From assembly GCF_022012415.1 (NCBI RefSeq), contig NZ_JAKLTR010000012.1, positions 124,001 through 188,000 on the forward strand: a stretch of DNA of 64,000 nt, given 5' to 3'. Every line of letters begins with the position of its first letter. The first letter of the stretch is position 1. The notes beneath the pieces are model-generated. The model ran no database searches, was not told the DNA's origin, and saw nothing but the letters and a program-made list of their open reading frames with translations. Source of the DNA: Terrimonas ginsenosidimutans (GTDB lineage Bacteria > Bacteroidota > Bacteroidia > Chitinophagales > Chitinophagaceae). Positions 19,119-27,428 of the stretch are shown in pieces. Position numbers and translations under genes: made by a program.

Positions 19119-20081
19119 TTATGGCAGCAATACCCTGTCAATCACATGAACCACACCATTGGTAGCCATAACATTGGTGGCGATTATATTGGATCTTGCA
19201 CCCGCATTGCCATTTCCGGTGATGGTCGGTCCGCCCGCTGTACCATTGGTTAGATTGATGGCAGCAGAACCTCCGGCAAACATGCTAACCGTTCCGTTCG
19301 CCAGTGCTGAAGAAAACACGCGTCCGGCCACCAGGTGGTAAGCCAGCACAGCCTGCAGCGTAGCAATCGGAATCTGATTAACATTACTGAGTGACAATGC
19401 GCCCAGCAGATCACGGAAGGCTTTATTGGTAGGTGCAAAAACAGTCAGAATATTAGAATTGATCAGGGTGATCAACCCTGGTGCGGCAGCATCCGCGCGC
19501 ACGATGGCTTTTACCAGAGAGTCAAGTCCATTGTCACCACCGAGATTAGCCTGTGCAGTCGTTACTATATTGCCCCCCGGAGGTAACAGCACTTTTTCCA
19601 TTACGTGGATCACCCCATTATCAGCATCCACATCAGCGGTGGCTACTTTGACCCCATTCACAAAAACACCTGAAGCATTTTTTGTAACAAAAATGGAATC
19701 CGCGGGAGAATTGGCGGTGCTTACTTTCGCATTAGGTCCGGCAGGTACATTTGCGGCAACTACCTCAGATGTAAGGGTGTGATACAACAAAAGCTTTTTC
19801 AAAGCATCTGGGGACATTCCATCAATAGATGCAGATGAAATGCCTGATGCTGCAAATGCCGCATCATTCGGCGCAAAAACAGTAAACGGCCCGGTACCTG
19901 ACAGCGTGCCTGCCAGTCCTGCTTTTACGACGGCCTTTTCAAGCAGGGAGAAATTTGCATCAGCGACTACCTTCCCTGTAATGGTATTGTCCGCTGGCGG
20001 GTTATCATCGTCATCCTTGTCGCAGGATACAGCAGTTGACAGTAATGCGGCAAAACCCATGTACAGAAGCGACCGTTTCAT
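19119..20081 (-). CDS. Fasciclin (FAS1) two-domain lipoprotein
   Basis: A surface or periplasmic lipoprotein of about 320 residues. The MKRSLLYM start gives a signal peptide with lipobox STAVSC followed by an acidic DKDDDD linker, typical of surface-exposed Bacteroidota lipoproteins. Two FAS1 domains follow (about 40-175 and 180-320), each with the H1 word (TVFAPNDAAF, TVFAPTNKAF), the YH word (LLYHTL, LAYHLV) and an H2 ending in GVIHVMEKVLLPP or GVVHVIDRVLLP. FAS1 domains mediate adhesion in many organisms; the partner here is unknown. It is monocistronic with its own terminator. Confidence 0.92.
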   Translation of the reverse strand: MKRSLLYMGFAALLSTAVSCDKDDDDNPPADNTITGKVVADANFSLLEKAVVKAGLAGTLSGTGPFTVFAPNDAAFAASGISSASIDGMSPDALKKLLLYHTLTSEVVAANVPAGPNAKVSTANSPADSIFVTKNASGVFVNGVKVATADVDADNGVIHVMEKVLLPPGGNIVTTAQANLGGDNGLDSLVKAIVRADAAAPGLITLINSNILTVFAPTNKAFRDLLGALSLSNVNQIPIATLQAVLAYHLVAGRVFSSALANGTVSMFAGGSAAINLTNGTAGGPTITGNGNAGARSNIIATNVMATNGVVHVIDRVLLP

Positions 20082-20545
20082 GCTAATAGTTGGTAACATA
20101 GTGTATTTTTTTTGTTTAACTTTTGTTTGAAATAGTTATGCAAAATTCTATCCGGATTTCGTGCGTAAAGAGTGAATCGTCATAAAACCGGAGTAGATAG
20201 TGTGGAAGAGTCGCTGAGCGGATAAGCGGTATTTTAAAGAAGAAGTTTTGACTTGTACAGGGGGATTTATATGGACATATTGGCGTGGCTTCCCGCAGAT
20301 TTCGCAGATTTAATTCCCACGAAACACGAAATTTCTACATGACAAGGAGTAGCCTTTAATTGACTGAGCAGATAAACCAAATCACTGTGATACTAAAGAA
20401 ATGAATCCGGGCAATCTGCATCACCAGGTAACAAACATCATCAGCGCCAGGTTCCCTTTTTGTGAAATGGAACATAAAATCTGCGCAATCCGCGGGACGT
20501 GTCCGCTTGTGGAGGAATCCAAGCCCATTGATGCAAAGCAAAAGG
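20082..20545. other. Intergenic region with an inverted pair of CGCAGAT-type repeats
   Basis: No gene is supported. The region upstream of the fasciclin gene is AT-rich and presumably holds its promoter. Two 20-bp arms in opposite orientation (20292-20311 and 20477-20496) flank the middle part; short open frames between them are unrecognizable and composed of the repeat words. Confidence 0.6.
20292..20496. repeat. Inverted repeat pair CCCGC(A/G)GATT(T/G)CGCAGATTT
   Basis: The left arm at 20292-20311 and the reverse complement of the right arm at 20477-20496 agree at 18 of 20 positions, with weaker similarity extending about 20 bp toward the inside (AATTCCC-like and TTCCATTTC-like words). The pair belongs to the same word family as the elements near 15.3, 31.3, 41.5 and 49.6 kb. 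Confidence 0.6.
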
Positions 20546-21427
20546 TTAAACAAGATATCTCAACAGATCATGCGGAGACTGTAGCAAGTGCGTATGCTTA
20601 CCTGCATTTAGAGATTGCGTCACAACAGAAGAACCTGTATACAATAAGGGAAGATCTTTCGGCAGCCCCATCAGTTTCCGGATCTCTTCCAGATCTGTTT
20701 GTACAGGACGTGTAACAAAAAATAACAGTACATGCGAGAATTCCGTTTTTGACAGCACAGATCTCACCTGTTCATAAGGAACATTCTGGCCCAGATAGAT
20801 CGTCTCAATTTCTTTTGAGCGGATCATATAATTTGCAAAAAGCAGTCCTATTTCATGCCATTCACCCGGCGGCAACATCAGCAGAAATTTTTTACGGCGC
20901 TTCCTTTTCAGCACCAGCGCATCTGCCGCGGCGATCAGTTTACGTCTCACCACAGCGGACGCAAAGTGTTCCTGGACAGGCATCATATCATCTGTGATCC
21001 ACATGATCCCTATCTTCTCCAATAAAGGATAAAACACTTTTAGCATCGCATCAAACACGCCATACCGCTTTACCGCTGAAACATAAGTTTGCTCAAACGT
21101 ATGCTCATCAAACGTCAGCATGGCCATCACCAGTTCATTAATTAGTGATGTCGCAATCGCATCCGGATCAGTCGACACACCCTGTAATCCCAGCACCATC
21201 GCATGAATATCCTCCTCGTCCAATTCGGCGATCTTCGCCAACTTATAGCCATTGGACAGCAGGGTCACAATATTCAATAGCTTACGCACCTGATGATCAT
21301 CATACATCCGGATGTTTGTATCAGTCCGGCCGGGCTGAATGAAATTATACCGCCGTTCCCACGCACGAATGGTCGGAGCTTTGATGCCCGATAACTGCTC
21401 CAGCTCTGATATGTGATATAATTTCAT
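20546..21427 (-). CDS. MerR-family regulator with cobalamin-binding domain, CarH/LitR-like photoreceptor
   Basis: A 293-residue transcription factor. Residues 1-70 are a MerR winged helix (HISELEQLSGIKAPTIRAWERRY). Residues about 85-175 match the four-helix cap of CarH, with W143 followed nine residues later by E153-H154; this W-x9-EH triad holds the 5'-deoxyadenosyl group in CarH. Residues about 178-290 form a Rossmann-like B12 domain with E189-W-H191-x-x-G194, where the first acidic residue is E instead of the usual D and H191 would be the lower axial ligand. In known family members, AdoCbl-bound protein represses in the dark and light releases it. Its 13-bp spacing after folE and closeness to crt and photolyase genes support light control. 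That it binds B12 is inferred from residues. Confidence 0.85.
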   Translation of the reverse strand: MKLYHISELEQLSGIKAPTIRAWERRYNFIQPGRTDTNIRMYDDHQVRKLLNIVTLLSNGYKLAKIAELDEEDIHAMVLGLQGVSTDPDAIATSLINELVMAMLTFDEHTFEQTYVSAVKRYGVFDAMLKVFYPLLEKIGIMWITDDMMPVQEHFASAVVRRKLIAAADALVLKRKRRKKFLLMLPPGEWHEIGLLFANYMIRSKEIETIYLGQNVPYEQVRSVLSKTEFSHVLLFFVTRPVQTDLEEIRKLMGLPKDLPLLYTGSSVVTQSLNAGKHTHLLQSPHDLLRYLV

Positions 21428-21440
21428 AATGACGGCAAAG

Positions 21441-22154
21441 TTAGTAGTCTGTCGTCATTCCCGCATATCGCAAAAATTCCTCTTTCACATTACTGTTATT
21501 GAATTTCCCGCCATAATAAGAAGTAACAGTTGCGGAGTGTGTATCCCTGATTCCCCTTGAAGCCACACAAAGATGCTTTGCATCGATCACTATTGCTACA
21601 TTCTCCGTATCCAGTATCTGCTGCAGTGCGCGGCCGATCTGCACGGTCAGTCTTTCCTGCACCTGGGGCCGGCGTGCGTAATAATCCACCAGCCGGTTAA
21701 GTTTTGACAAGCCGATCACCTTACCCGATGAGATATACGCAACATGAGCTTTTCCATAAATCGGAACAAAATGATGTTCGCAATGACTGTATACAGTAAT
21801 GTCCTTCTCCACCAGCATTTGATCATACCGGTATTTATTGTCGAAAAGAGTCACATCGGGCTTATTTGCCGGATCAAGCCCGCCGAATACTTCTTCCACG
21901 TACATTTTGGCAACACGAAGCGGCGTCCCGCTTAGACTGTCATCGTTCAGATCAAGTCCCAGGGTCTCCATCACCTGGCCGAATAAACCTGCTATCCGGT
22001 TGATCTTCTGCTCACTGCTTAATAAAAATGCGTCGGCCCGTAACGGCGTTTCTTCCGACCCAGCCAAATGATTATCTCCTATTTCCTTCATCAGATCAGT
22101 TAACACCACCCTATTCCTTTTACACATACAAAGGCCATTCTGTCCGTTTTCCAT
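21441..22154 (-). CDS. folE: GTP cyclohydrolase I
   Basis: Cytoplasmic enzyme converting GTP to 7,8-dihydroneopterin triphosphate, the first step to folate and pterins. The 237-residue product has the zinc ligands C125 and H128 in SHCEHH and C196 in HLCVASRG, plus the KMYVEEVFGGL and GLSKLNRLVDYYARRPQVQE blocks. The N-terminus carries about 45 extra residues with CMCKRN that are not part of the catalytic core. It is the first gene of a two-gene unit with the CarH-like regulator, which suggests a light-inducible second folE supplying reduced pterins (photolyase antenna or folate repair) rather than the housekeeping copy; this is inference. It is divergent from the SRPBCC gene across a shared operator-like region. 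Confidence 0.95.
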   Translation of the reverse strand: MENGQNGLCMCKRNRVVLTDLMKEIGDNHLAGSEETPLRADAFLLSSEQKINRIAGLFGQVMETLGLDLNDDSLSGTPLRVAKMYVEEVFGGLDPANKPDVTLFDNKYRYDQMLVEKDITVYSHCEHHFVPIYGKAHVAYISSGKVIGLSKLNRLVDYYARRPQVQERLTVQIGRALQQILDTENVAIVIDAKHLCVASRGIRDTHSATVTSYYGGKFNNSNVKEEFLRYAGMTTDY

Positions 22155-22194
22155 CAGATTATTTTTATTGACACCATAAAGGTAAGATTATTTC

Positions 22195-22224
22195 TGTTCA
22201 ACTTTTTACTAAATTTGTTGAACA
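22195..22224. promoter_or_regulatory. Candidate operator for the CarH-like regulator
   Basis: TGTTCAAC (22195-22202) and GTTGAACA (22217-22224) form a perfect 8-bp inverted repeat with a 14-bp spacer, in the 83-bp region between folE and the SRPBCC gene. The spacer contains the -7 box for the rightward gene, so bound protein would block that promoter; the left arm lies at a -33-like distance from TACCTTTA, a possible -7 box for folE. MerR-type light regulators bind such spaced dyads. Binding is inferred. Confidence 0.55.
22210..22217 (+). promoter_or_regulatory. -7 box of the SRPBCC gene promoter
   Basis: TAAATTTG is an exact match to TAnnTTTG. The transcription start would be near 22224, leaving a short leader of about 14 nt before the TTG start codon. 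The box lies inside the inverted repeat. Confidence 0.5.
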
Positions 22225-22237
22225 AAAAAATAACGAG

Positions 22238-22708
22238 TTGTTACATACCATAAAAACGCGTCAGCTGATCAAAAGCGATCTCAGCTCCATCTGGTCCTTT
22301 ATGAGTGATCCGGGTAATCTCGCCAGGATCACTCCTGCTTACCTGGGTTTCAAGATCCTGAGTGAGGATACTGGCAGAGGAATGCATGCCGGTCAGATCA
22401 TTGAATATTACGTACGCCCCTTGCTGGGCATCAAGCTTCACTGGGTTACCGAGATCACGCATGTGGAACAAGGAAAGCTTTTTGTGGATGAACAACGCTT
22501 TGGTCCTTATTCTTTCTGGCATCATAAACATTTTCTGGAAGAGACACAGGAGGGAGTTATCATGACGGACCTGGTGCATTATAAACTGCCGCTTGGCCCC
22601 CTGGGAAAATTGGCCAATACGCTGTTTGTAAAACGTCAGTTAGATGGCATCTTCCGTTACAGGTATCAGCAGGTTGAACAATGGTTTACTGGACCAATTA
22701 CTAACTGA
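22238..22708 (+). CDS. SRPBCC (START/polyketide-cyclase-like) family protein
   Basis: A 156-residue soluble protein of the SRPBCC hydrophobic-ligand-binding fold. The beginning follows the family pattern: a short strand, then SSIWSFMSDPGNLARITP, and later WVTEITHVEQGKLFVDEQRFGPYSFWHHKHFL and a C-terminal helix. There is no ATG before residue 22, so translation most likely begins at TTG (22238), which restores the first strand of the fold. Close relatives often sit with carotenoid, photolyase and CarH-type genes, but their ligand is not known. It is divergent from folE and shares the candidate operator, which suggests joint light control. Confidence 0.85.
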   Translation: MLHTIKTRQLIKSDLSSIWSFMSDPGNLARITPAYLGFKILSEDTGRGMHAGQIIEYYVRPLLGIKLHWVTEITHVEQGKLFVDEQRFGPYSFWHHKHFLEETQEGVIMTDLVHYKLPLGPLGKLANTLFVKRQLDGIFRYRYQQVEQWFTGPITN

Positions 22709-23003
22709 CAAGAATCCCTGGATATGTATACGATAAGAGAGGGGGCCGATCACTTCTTTTAAAAGACAGTTTTTTACACGGGTACGGCTAAAATAATTTG
22801 AAAAACTGACCGTAAAAATAAAAAGGCTGATAACATTCGACAGTTCGCTCCGGAATTTCGCGGATTCACTCCCGGAGCGTTTCCGACGGCAGGATTTAGG
22901 CTGTTATAAATCATATTTTAAGCGCTGAAATTCAGTGCAGGAACAAATCAGGTTTCTGATCAGTACAGTAACAGCTTTTCCTATGCCATTAATGATATGA
23001 TCT

Positions 23004-24032
23004 ATGTTCACTCATAAATACAGATATCTGTTCATCGCGTTGCTGTCGGCCTATGCCTACATCAATACCGTATTGTGTGAGGTGTACCGTTATTTCAATA
23101 TCCGTGTTGCCTGGTACGACGCACTGATGACGATCATCCTGATCACTTTGTTAAGTTGGGAGGGCAACCGTTTGGCAGAAAGAAAAATACGGAAGCGCTT
23201 TCCGCCAGACCAACAGCGGATCAGGTTTCTGCTGCTCTTTTTTACCACTGGTATCATTATTTCGTGCGTAGCAGCCTCTTTGGTGGTTGGTATTAACGGC
23301 GCCTGGAAGTATCGTTATTCCTGGTCGGAACTTGAGATGCCGCTTAAATTAAATCTGATCTATGCAGGACTGATCAACCTATTCTTTCATCTCTTGAACA
23401 CCATCCTTTTTTTCTTCCGTGAATACAGGATGAAATCACTTGAAGCGGAAGAACTCAAACGCATCAGCGCGCAGGCTCAATTGCAGGCCGTAAAAACACA
23501 GGTCAATCCTCATTTCCTGTTCAACAACCTGAATGTGCTTTCAGGCATGGTGATCAAAGACAACCCGAAAGCCAACCGGTTCATCGAGGAGTTTTCAAAA
23601 GTATACAGATACATCCTCAATAGTCAGGATAAAGAATTGGTGGAATTAGACCAGGAACTTGCATTCATTAAACCCTATGTTTACCTGTTGCAGGAGCGCT
23701 ATCCCGATGGATTGAAAGTGGATATCGGCATACCTGAGAAATATCATTCCAGTTATATCATTCCCGTTGCTTTGCAGATGCTTATTGAGAACGCCATTAA
23801 ACATAATGTTATTTCGCGAAGCAATCCTCTTTGCATAGAAGTTAAGGCAAATGGATCCGGGATGCTGACCGTTCGCAACAACCGTCAGCCGCGCCATTCG
23901 GTGGAGCAGTCAAACAGGATCGGGCTTACCAATATCGCCAAACGGTACGAGCTAGTATGCGGCCGTCAGATAGAAATACAAATAACACCGGAAGTATTTG
24001 AAGTGAGTGTTCCATTACTGAATGTAAACTGA
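23004..24032 (+). CDS. LytS-type sensor histidine kinase
   Basis: A membrane sensor kinase of 342 residues. Four hydrophobic segments (about 8-24, 38-52, 74-97 and 117-138) precede a short coiled linker and the His_kinase domain, whose phosphoacceptor H170 lies in QVNPHFLFNNLN. The ATPase part has the N-box QMLIENAIKHN and a G-box word RIGLTNI. No extracellular sensory domain is evident, so the membrane part itself probably senses. It ends 4 bp before the cognate LytTR regulator and the pair is followed by crtI and crtB, so the four genes probably form one unit. The signal is unknown. Confidence 0.92.
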   Translation: MFTHKYRYLFIALLSAYAYINTVLCEVYRYFNIRVAWYDALMTIILITLLSWEGNRLAERKIRKRFPPDQQRIRFLLLFFTTGIIISCVAASLVVGINGAWKYRYSWSELEMPLKLNLIYAGLINLFFHLLNTILFFFREYRMKSLEAEELKRISAQAQLQAVKTQVNPHFLFNNLNVLSGMVIKDNPKANRFIEEFSKVYRYILNSQDKELVELDQELAFIKPYVYLLQERYPDGLKVDIGIPEKYHSSYIIPVALQMLIENAIKHNVISRSNPLCIEVKANGSGMLTVRNNRQPRHSVEQSNRIGLTNIAKRYELVCGRQIEIQITPEVFEVSVPLLNVN

Positions 24033-24036
24033 CTAT

Positions 24037-24792
24037 ATGAAAGTATTAATTGTGGAAGACGAACTGCTGGCCGCAAGCCGCCTGCAACTGATGATCACGC
24101 AATATGATCCATCTATCACTGATATACATTGCACCGACAGTGTGGAAGAAACGATTGCCTGGTTAGATGATCATGCAACACCAGATCTCATCCTGTCAGA
24201 CATTCAACTCTCCGATGGCCATAGCTTCGACATTTATCGCCGTACGGAATACAAGGGCCCCGTAGTGTTCACCACCGCGTATGATCAATATGCACTGGAA
24301 GCGTTCCGTCATTTCAGCATAGATTACATCCTGAAGCCTGTGACGGCTGAGGCGCTTTCCATAGCGCTGGACAAATACAAACAGATCATTGTGCCGCAGG
24401 TGGATTACCAGCAGTTGCAGCTTAAAGTGCAGCAGGGAACATCAGCCCCCTATAAAAGCCGGTTTCTCGGCCGCATCGGTCAGCGCCTGCAATTTGTAAA
24501 AGCGGAGGATATTTCGTTCTTCCATGCAGATAACAAGATTGTTTATCTCACCGATACGCAAGGCGGCCGTTACCTGATCGATTATACGCTGGAAAAACTG
24601 GAGCAGGTGCTCAACCCACAGATGTTCTTCCGTCTTAACCGTCGTTACATTGTTCGTTACTCAGCCATCGAATACATCAAACCGTATCTCAACAGCCGGC
24701 TGAAATTGACCCTGAAAGGCGCAGGCATGCAGGAAGAATTCATCATCAGCCGGGATAGGGTAGCAGAGTTTAAGACCTGGGCAGAATCGTAA
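24037..24792 (+). CDS. LytTR-family response regulator
   Basis: A 251-residue regulator with a receiver domain (acidic pocket ED at 7-8, phosphoacceptor D55 in LILSDIQL, K in YILKPV) and a C-terminal LytTR DNA-binding domain (about 150-248, with RIGQRLQFVKAEDISFF and FFRLNRRYIV). It is paired with the kinase encoded just upstream and followed by crtI after 34 bp. Its likely targets include its own operon; LytTR sites are usually two imperfect 9-bp direct repeats, which I could not identify with confidence upstream of the kinase gene. Confidence 0.94.
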   Translation: MKVLIVEDELLAASRLQLMITQYDPSITDIHCTDSVEETIAWLDDHATPDLILSDIQLSDGHSFDIYRRTEYKGPVVFTTAYDQYALEAFRHFSIDYILKPVTAEALSIALDKYKQIIVPQVDYQQLQLKVQQGTSAPYKSRFLGRIGQRLQFVKAEDISFFHADNKIVYLTDTQGGRYLIDYTLEKLEQVLNPQMFFRLNRRYIVRYSAIEYIKPYLNSRLKLTLKGAGMQEEFIISRDRVAEFKTWAES

Positions 24793-24826
24793 AAACAATA
24801 CCGCACAATAAGCGAAATATAAGCGA

Positions 24827-26320
24827 ATGAGAAAAAGAATAGCAATTATAGGTTCAGGCTTTTCAGGATTATCAGCTGCCGCTTACGCAGCGAAGGAAGG
24901 TCATGATGTGCATGTATTTGAGAAAAACAGCATACCCGGAGGCAGGGCCCGCCAATTCAAAACGGATAATGGATATACGTTTGATATGGGGCCAAGCTGG
25001 TACTGGATGCCTGATATGATCAATGCATTTTTCAACGACTTTGGCTATGAAGCTACCGACTTTTACAAACTGGTAAAGCTAGACCCACAATTTGAAATGA
25101 TCTTCGCGGATGGCAGACTGAATATACCGTCAGCCTATTCGGATCTCAAAACTTTATGCGAAGACATTGAGCCCGGCGCCGGCGAAAAGCTTGAGGCCTT
25201 TATGAATGCAGCGCGATATAAATACGAGGTGGGGATGCGTCAGTTTGTACAGAAGCCCTGTCACTCGTGGTGGGAATTTGTCACTCCGCAAATAGCTGCA
25301 AGCGCTGTCAAACTGGATCTGCTCTCCAACTTCCGCAGCTATGTGAAGCGATATTTCAAACATCCCTGGCTTGTTGCATTAATGGAGTTTCCCGTGATCT
25401 TTCTCGGCGCTTCACCAAAAAAAATCCCTGCACTTTATAGTTTAATGAATTATGGCGGCTATGTTCTTGGCACCTGGTACCCGATGGGCGGATTCTATGA
25501 ACTGGTGCTGGCCATGCAACGGATCGCGGAAAGCGAAGGAGCGAGCTTTCATTTCAATCAACCCGTGGAAGAGATCTGCACCAATAAAGGAAAAGTAACC
25601 GGACTGATCGTTAAAGGTGAAGAGCTGGCTTTCGATGCAGTGATCGCCTCTTCCGATTATCATCATACCGAAACCTTGCTGGATGCACCTCTCCGTAATT
25701 ACCGGGAAGACTATTGGGAAAGCAGGACTTTCGCCCCATCTTCCCTCATCTATTATCTCGGCTTCAACGAACCGATACCAAATCTTAAACATCATACATT
25801 ATTTTTAGAGCATGATTTCGACGGCCACATTGACGATATCTATACCGATAAAAAATGGCCGGGGCAACCTTTGTTCTATGCCTGCTGCCCATCAAAGACA
25901 GACCCTTCTGTAGCACCAACCGGTCACGAGAACCTCTTCCTGCTGATGCCTTTGGCACCCGGTCTTGAGGATAACGTAGCAATGCGTGAAAAATACTTCC
26001 GCGAAATGATCACCCGGATAGAAAAAGCCACCGGCGTAACCAACCTTGTCAGCAAGATCGATTATAAGCATAGCTACTGCGTCAACGACTTCATTGGTGA
26101 CTATAATGCGTATAAAGGCAACGCATATGGGCTGGCCAATACACTGGCGCAAACTGCCGTGCTTAAACCAGCGATCCGAAATAAACAACTGAGTAATCTT
26201 TTTTATGCCGGACAACTTACAGTGCCGGGTCCGGGAGTGCCGCCTTCATTGATCTCGGGGAAGATCGCCGCAACTGCCGTCAATAATCTTAAATCATTCC
26301 GTTTTGAAAAAACTTTTTGA
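24827..26320 (+). CDS. crtI: Phytoene desaturase (CrtI family)
   Basis: FAD-dependent desaturase/isomerase of 497 residues that converts phytoene to lycopene at the membrane. The N-terminus has the dinucleotide-binding motif GSGFSGLSAAAYAAKEGHDV with EKN and GGRAR, and the C-terminus the CrtI signature FYAGQLTVPGPGVPPSLISG. Length matches bacterial CrtI. The gene overlaps crtB by 17 bp, so the two are cotranslated. No lycopene cyclase, ketolase or hydroxylase is present in the window, so the end product may be lycopene or later steps are encoded elsewhere. Confidence 0.95.
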   Translation: MRKRIAIIGSGFSGLSAAAYAAKEGHDVHVFEKNSIPGGRARQFKTDNGYTFDMGPSWYWMPDMINAFFNDFGYEATDFYKLVKLDPQFEMIFADGRLNIPSAYSDLKTLCEDIEPGAGEKLEAFMNAARYKYEVGMRQFVQKPCHSWWEFVTPQIAASAVKLDLLSNFRSYVKRYFKHPWLVALMEFPVIFLGASPKKIPALYSLMNYGGYVLGTWYPMGGFYELVLAMQRIAESEGASFHFNQPVEEICTNKGKVTGLIVKGEELAFDAVIASSDYHHTETLLDAPLRNYREDYWESRTFAPSSLIYYLGFNEPIPNLKHHTLFLEHDFDGHIDDIYTDKKWPGQPLFYACCPSKTDPSVAPTGHENLFLLMPLAPGLEDNVAMREKYFREMITRIEKATGVTNLVSKIDYKHSYCVNDFIGDYNAYKGNAYGLANTLAQTAVLKPAIRNKQLSNLFYAGQLTVPGPGVPPSLISGKIAATAVNNLKSFRFEKTF

Positions 26321-27140
26321 CCAGGTCTCGCGGCAGGTGAGCAAAGACATCACCCGAACATACAGCACCAGTTTTTCACTGGGCATCCTGGCGTTGAGTT
26401 CATCCATCCGACCTGCTATCTATGCTATTTATGGATATGTTCGTCTTGCTGATGAGATCGTTGACAGCTTTCACGACTATGACAAACAAGTGCTGCTGAA
26501 CAGATTTGAAGAGCAGACATGGCAGGCACTTGATGAAGGCATTTCGCTGAATCCTGTTCTGCAGTCGTTCCAGGAAACTGTCAGCCAGTTCAGGATCGAC
26601 AGAGCGTTGATCGCGCAGTTTCTCAACAGCATGCGAATGGATCTCTCTTCCATTGAATATGACGCTGACCGCTACGAGGAGTACATACTTGGATCGGCCG
26701 AAGTGGTAGGATTGATGTGCCTGCATGTGTTTGTCGAAGGCAATGTGTCAGCATACGACGCATTAAAGCCTTACGCCATGAAGCTGGGATCTGCATTTCA
26801 GAAGGTGAATTTCCTGCGTGATCTGAAAGATGATTACCATGTGCTGGGACGCATTTATTTTCCGGATATTAAACAAGGTATTTTTGATAACGAGATCAAA
26901 TCAGCCATTGAAGAAGATATTGAGAAAGAATTTAAAGAAGCGCTGACGGGGATCGAAAGATTGCCCGCCTGTTCGAAATTTGGTGTATATCTCGCTTATA
27001 AATATTATCTGTCGCTGTTCAGGAAAATAAAACAAACGCCGGCGCAGCGGATCATGCAGGAGCGGATCAGGATCCCCAACTCAAAAAAACTTTCAGTGAT
27101 GATGAGAAGTTATGTCAGGTATAAGCTTGCTTATCTGTGA
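26304..27140 (+). CDS. crtB: Phytoene synthase (CrtB family)
   Basis: Condenses two geranylgeranyl diphosphates to phytoene. The 278-residue protein has the two aspartate-rich motifs of the squalene/phytoene synthase family: the first in RLADEIVDSFHD (about 45-53) and the second in FLRDLKDDYHVLGR (about 170-180), with YGYVRLADE before the first. Translation starts at TTG inside the end of crtI; the next ATG would remove the conserved MKKLFDQVSRQVSKDITRTY region (shown up to its 20th residue), so TTG is favoured. It is the last gene of the rightward unit and ends before a bidirectional terminator. Confidence 0.94.
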   Translation: MKKLFDQVSRQVSKDITRTYSTSFSLGILALSSSIRPAIYAIYGYVRLADEIVDSFHDYDKQVLLNRFEEQTWQALDEGISLNPVLQSFQETVSQFRIDRALIAQFLNSMRMDLSSIEYDADRYEEYILGSAEVVGLMCLHVFVEGNVSAYDALKPYAMKLGSAFQKVNFLRDLKDDYHVLGRIYFPDIKQGIFDNEIKSAIEEDIEKEFKEALTGIERLPACSKFGVYLAYKYYLSLFRKIKQTPAQRIMQERIRIPNSKKLSVMMRSYVRYKLAYL

Positions 27141-27323
27141 CACGATCAGATCGTTGAATAGCGTAGGACTGGTCGAAAAGATCAGCGAACACGTTAAGTA
27201 TACAGGCCGGGAAATCCAGGCAATTAGCAAACATCATTGCATTTTCTTTTAACCTGAAATGCTGCTTTATAAAAACGTTATACTGAAATCGGTGACACAA
27301 TTCGACAACAGTGTGGCAAACTC

Positions 27324-27352
27324 CAAAAACTGATTGTACAATCTGGTTTTTG
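27324..27352. terminator. Bidirectional terminator between crtB and the photolyase gene
   Basis: CAAAAAC-T-GATT, loop GTAC, AATC-TG-GTTTTTG folds into a hairpin with a short bulge. The A-rich left arm and T-rich right arm give a T-tract in both directions, as expected between two convergent genes. The core GATTGTACAATC is also a perfect palindrome. Confidence 0.5.
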
Positions 27353-27428
27353 TAATAATGATCCGCACGAAGGACAATCTCAGTAACTGGACTGAGCTTG
27401 TTCGTCAACACAGGTGATGATCCTTCTT

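Noticed and set aside
20401-20715. A 104-codon plus-strand open frame
   Set aside because: It overlaps the end of the MerR-type gene and one arm of the repeat pair, without a plausible product.
27332-27343. Palindrome GATTGTACAATC as a light-regulator operator
   Set aside because: It sits at the 3' end of two convergent genes and is the loop end of a hairpin with T-tracts, so a terminator explains it better.
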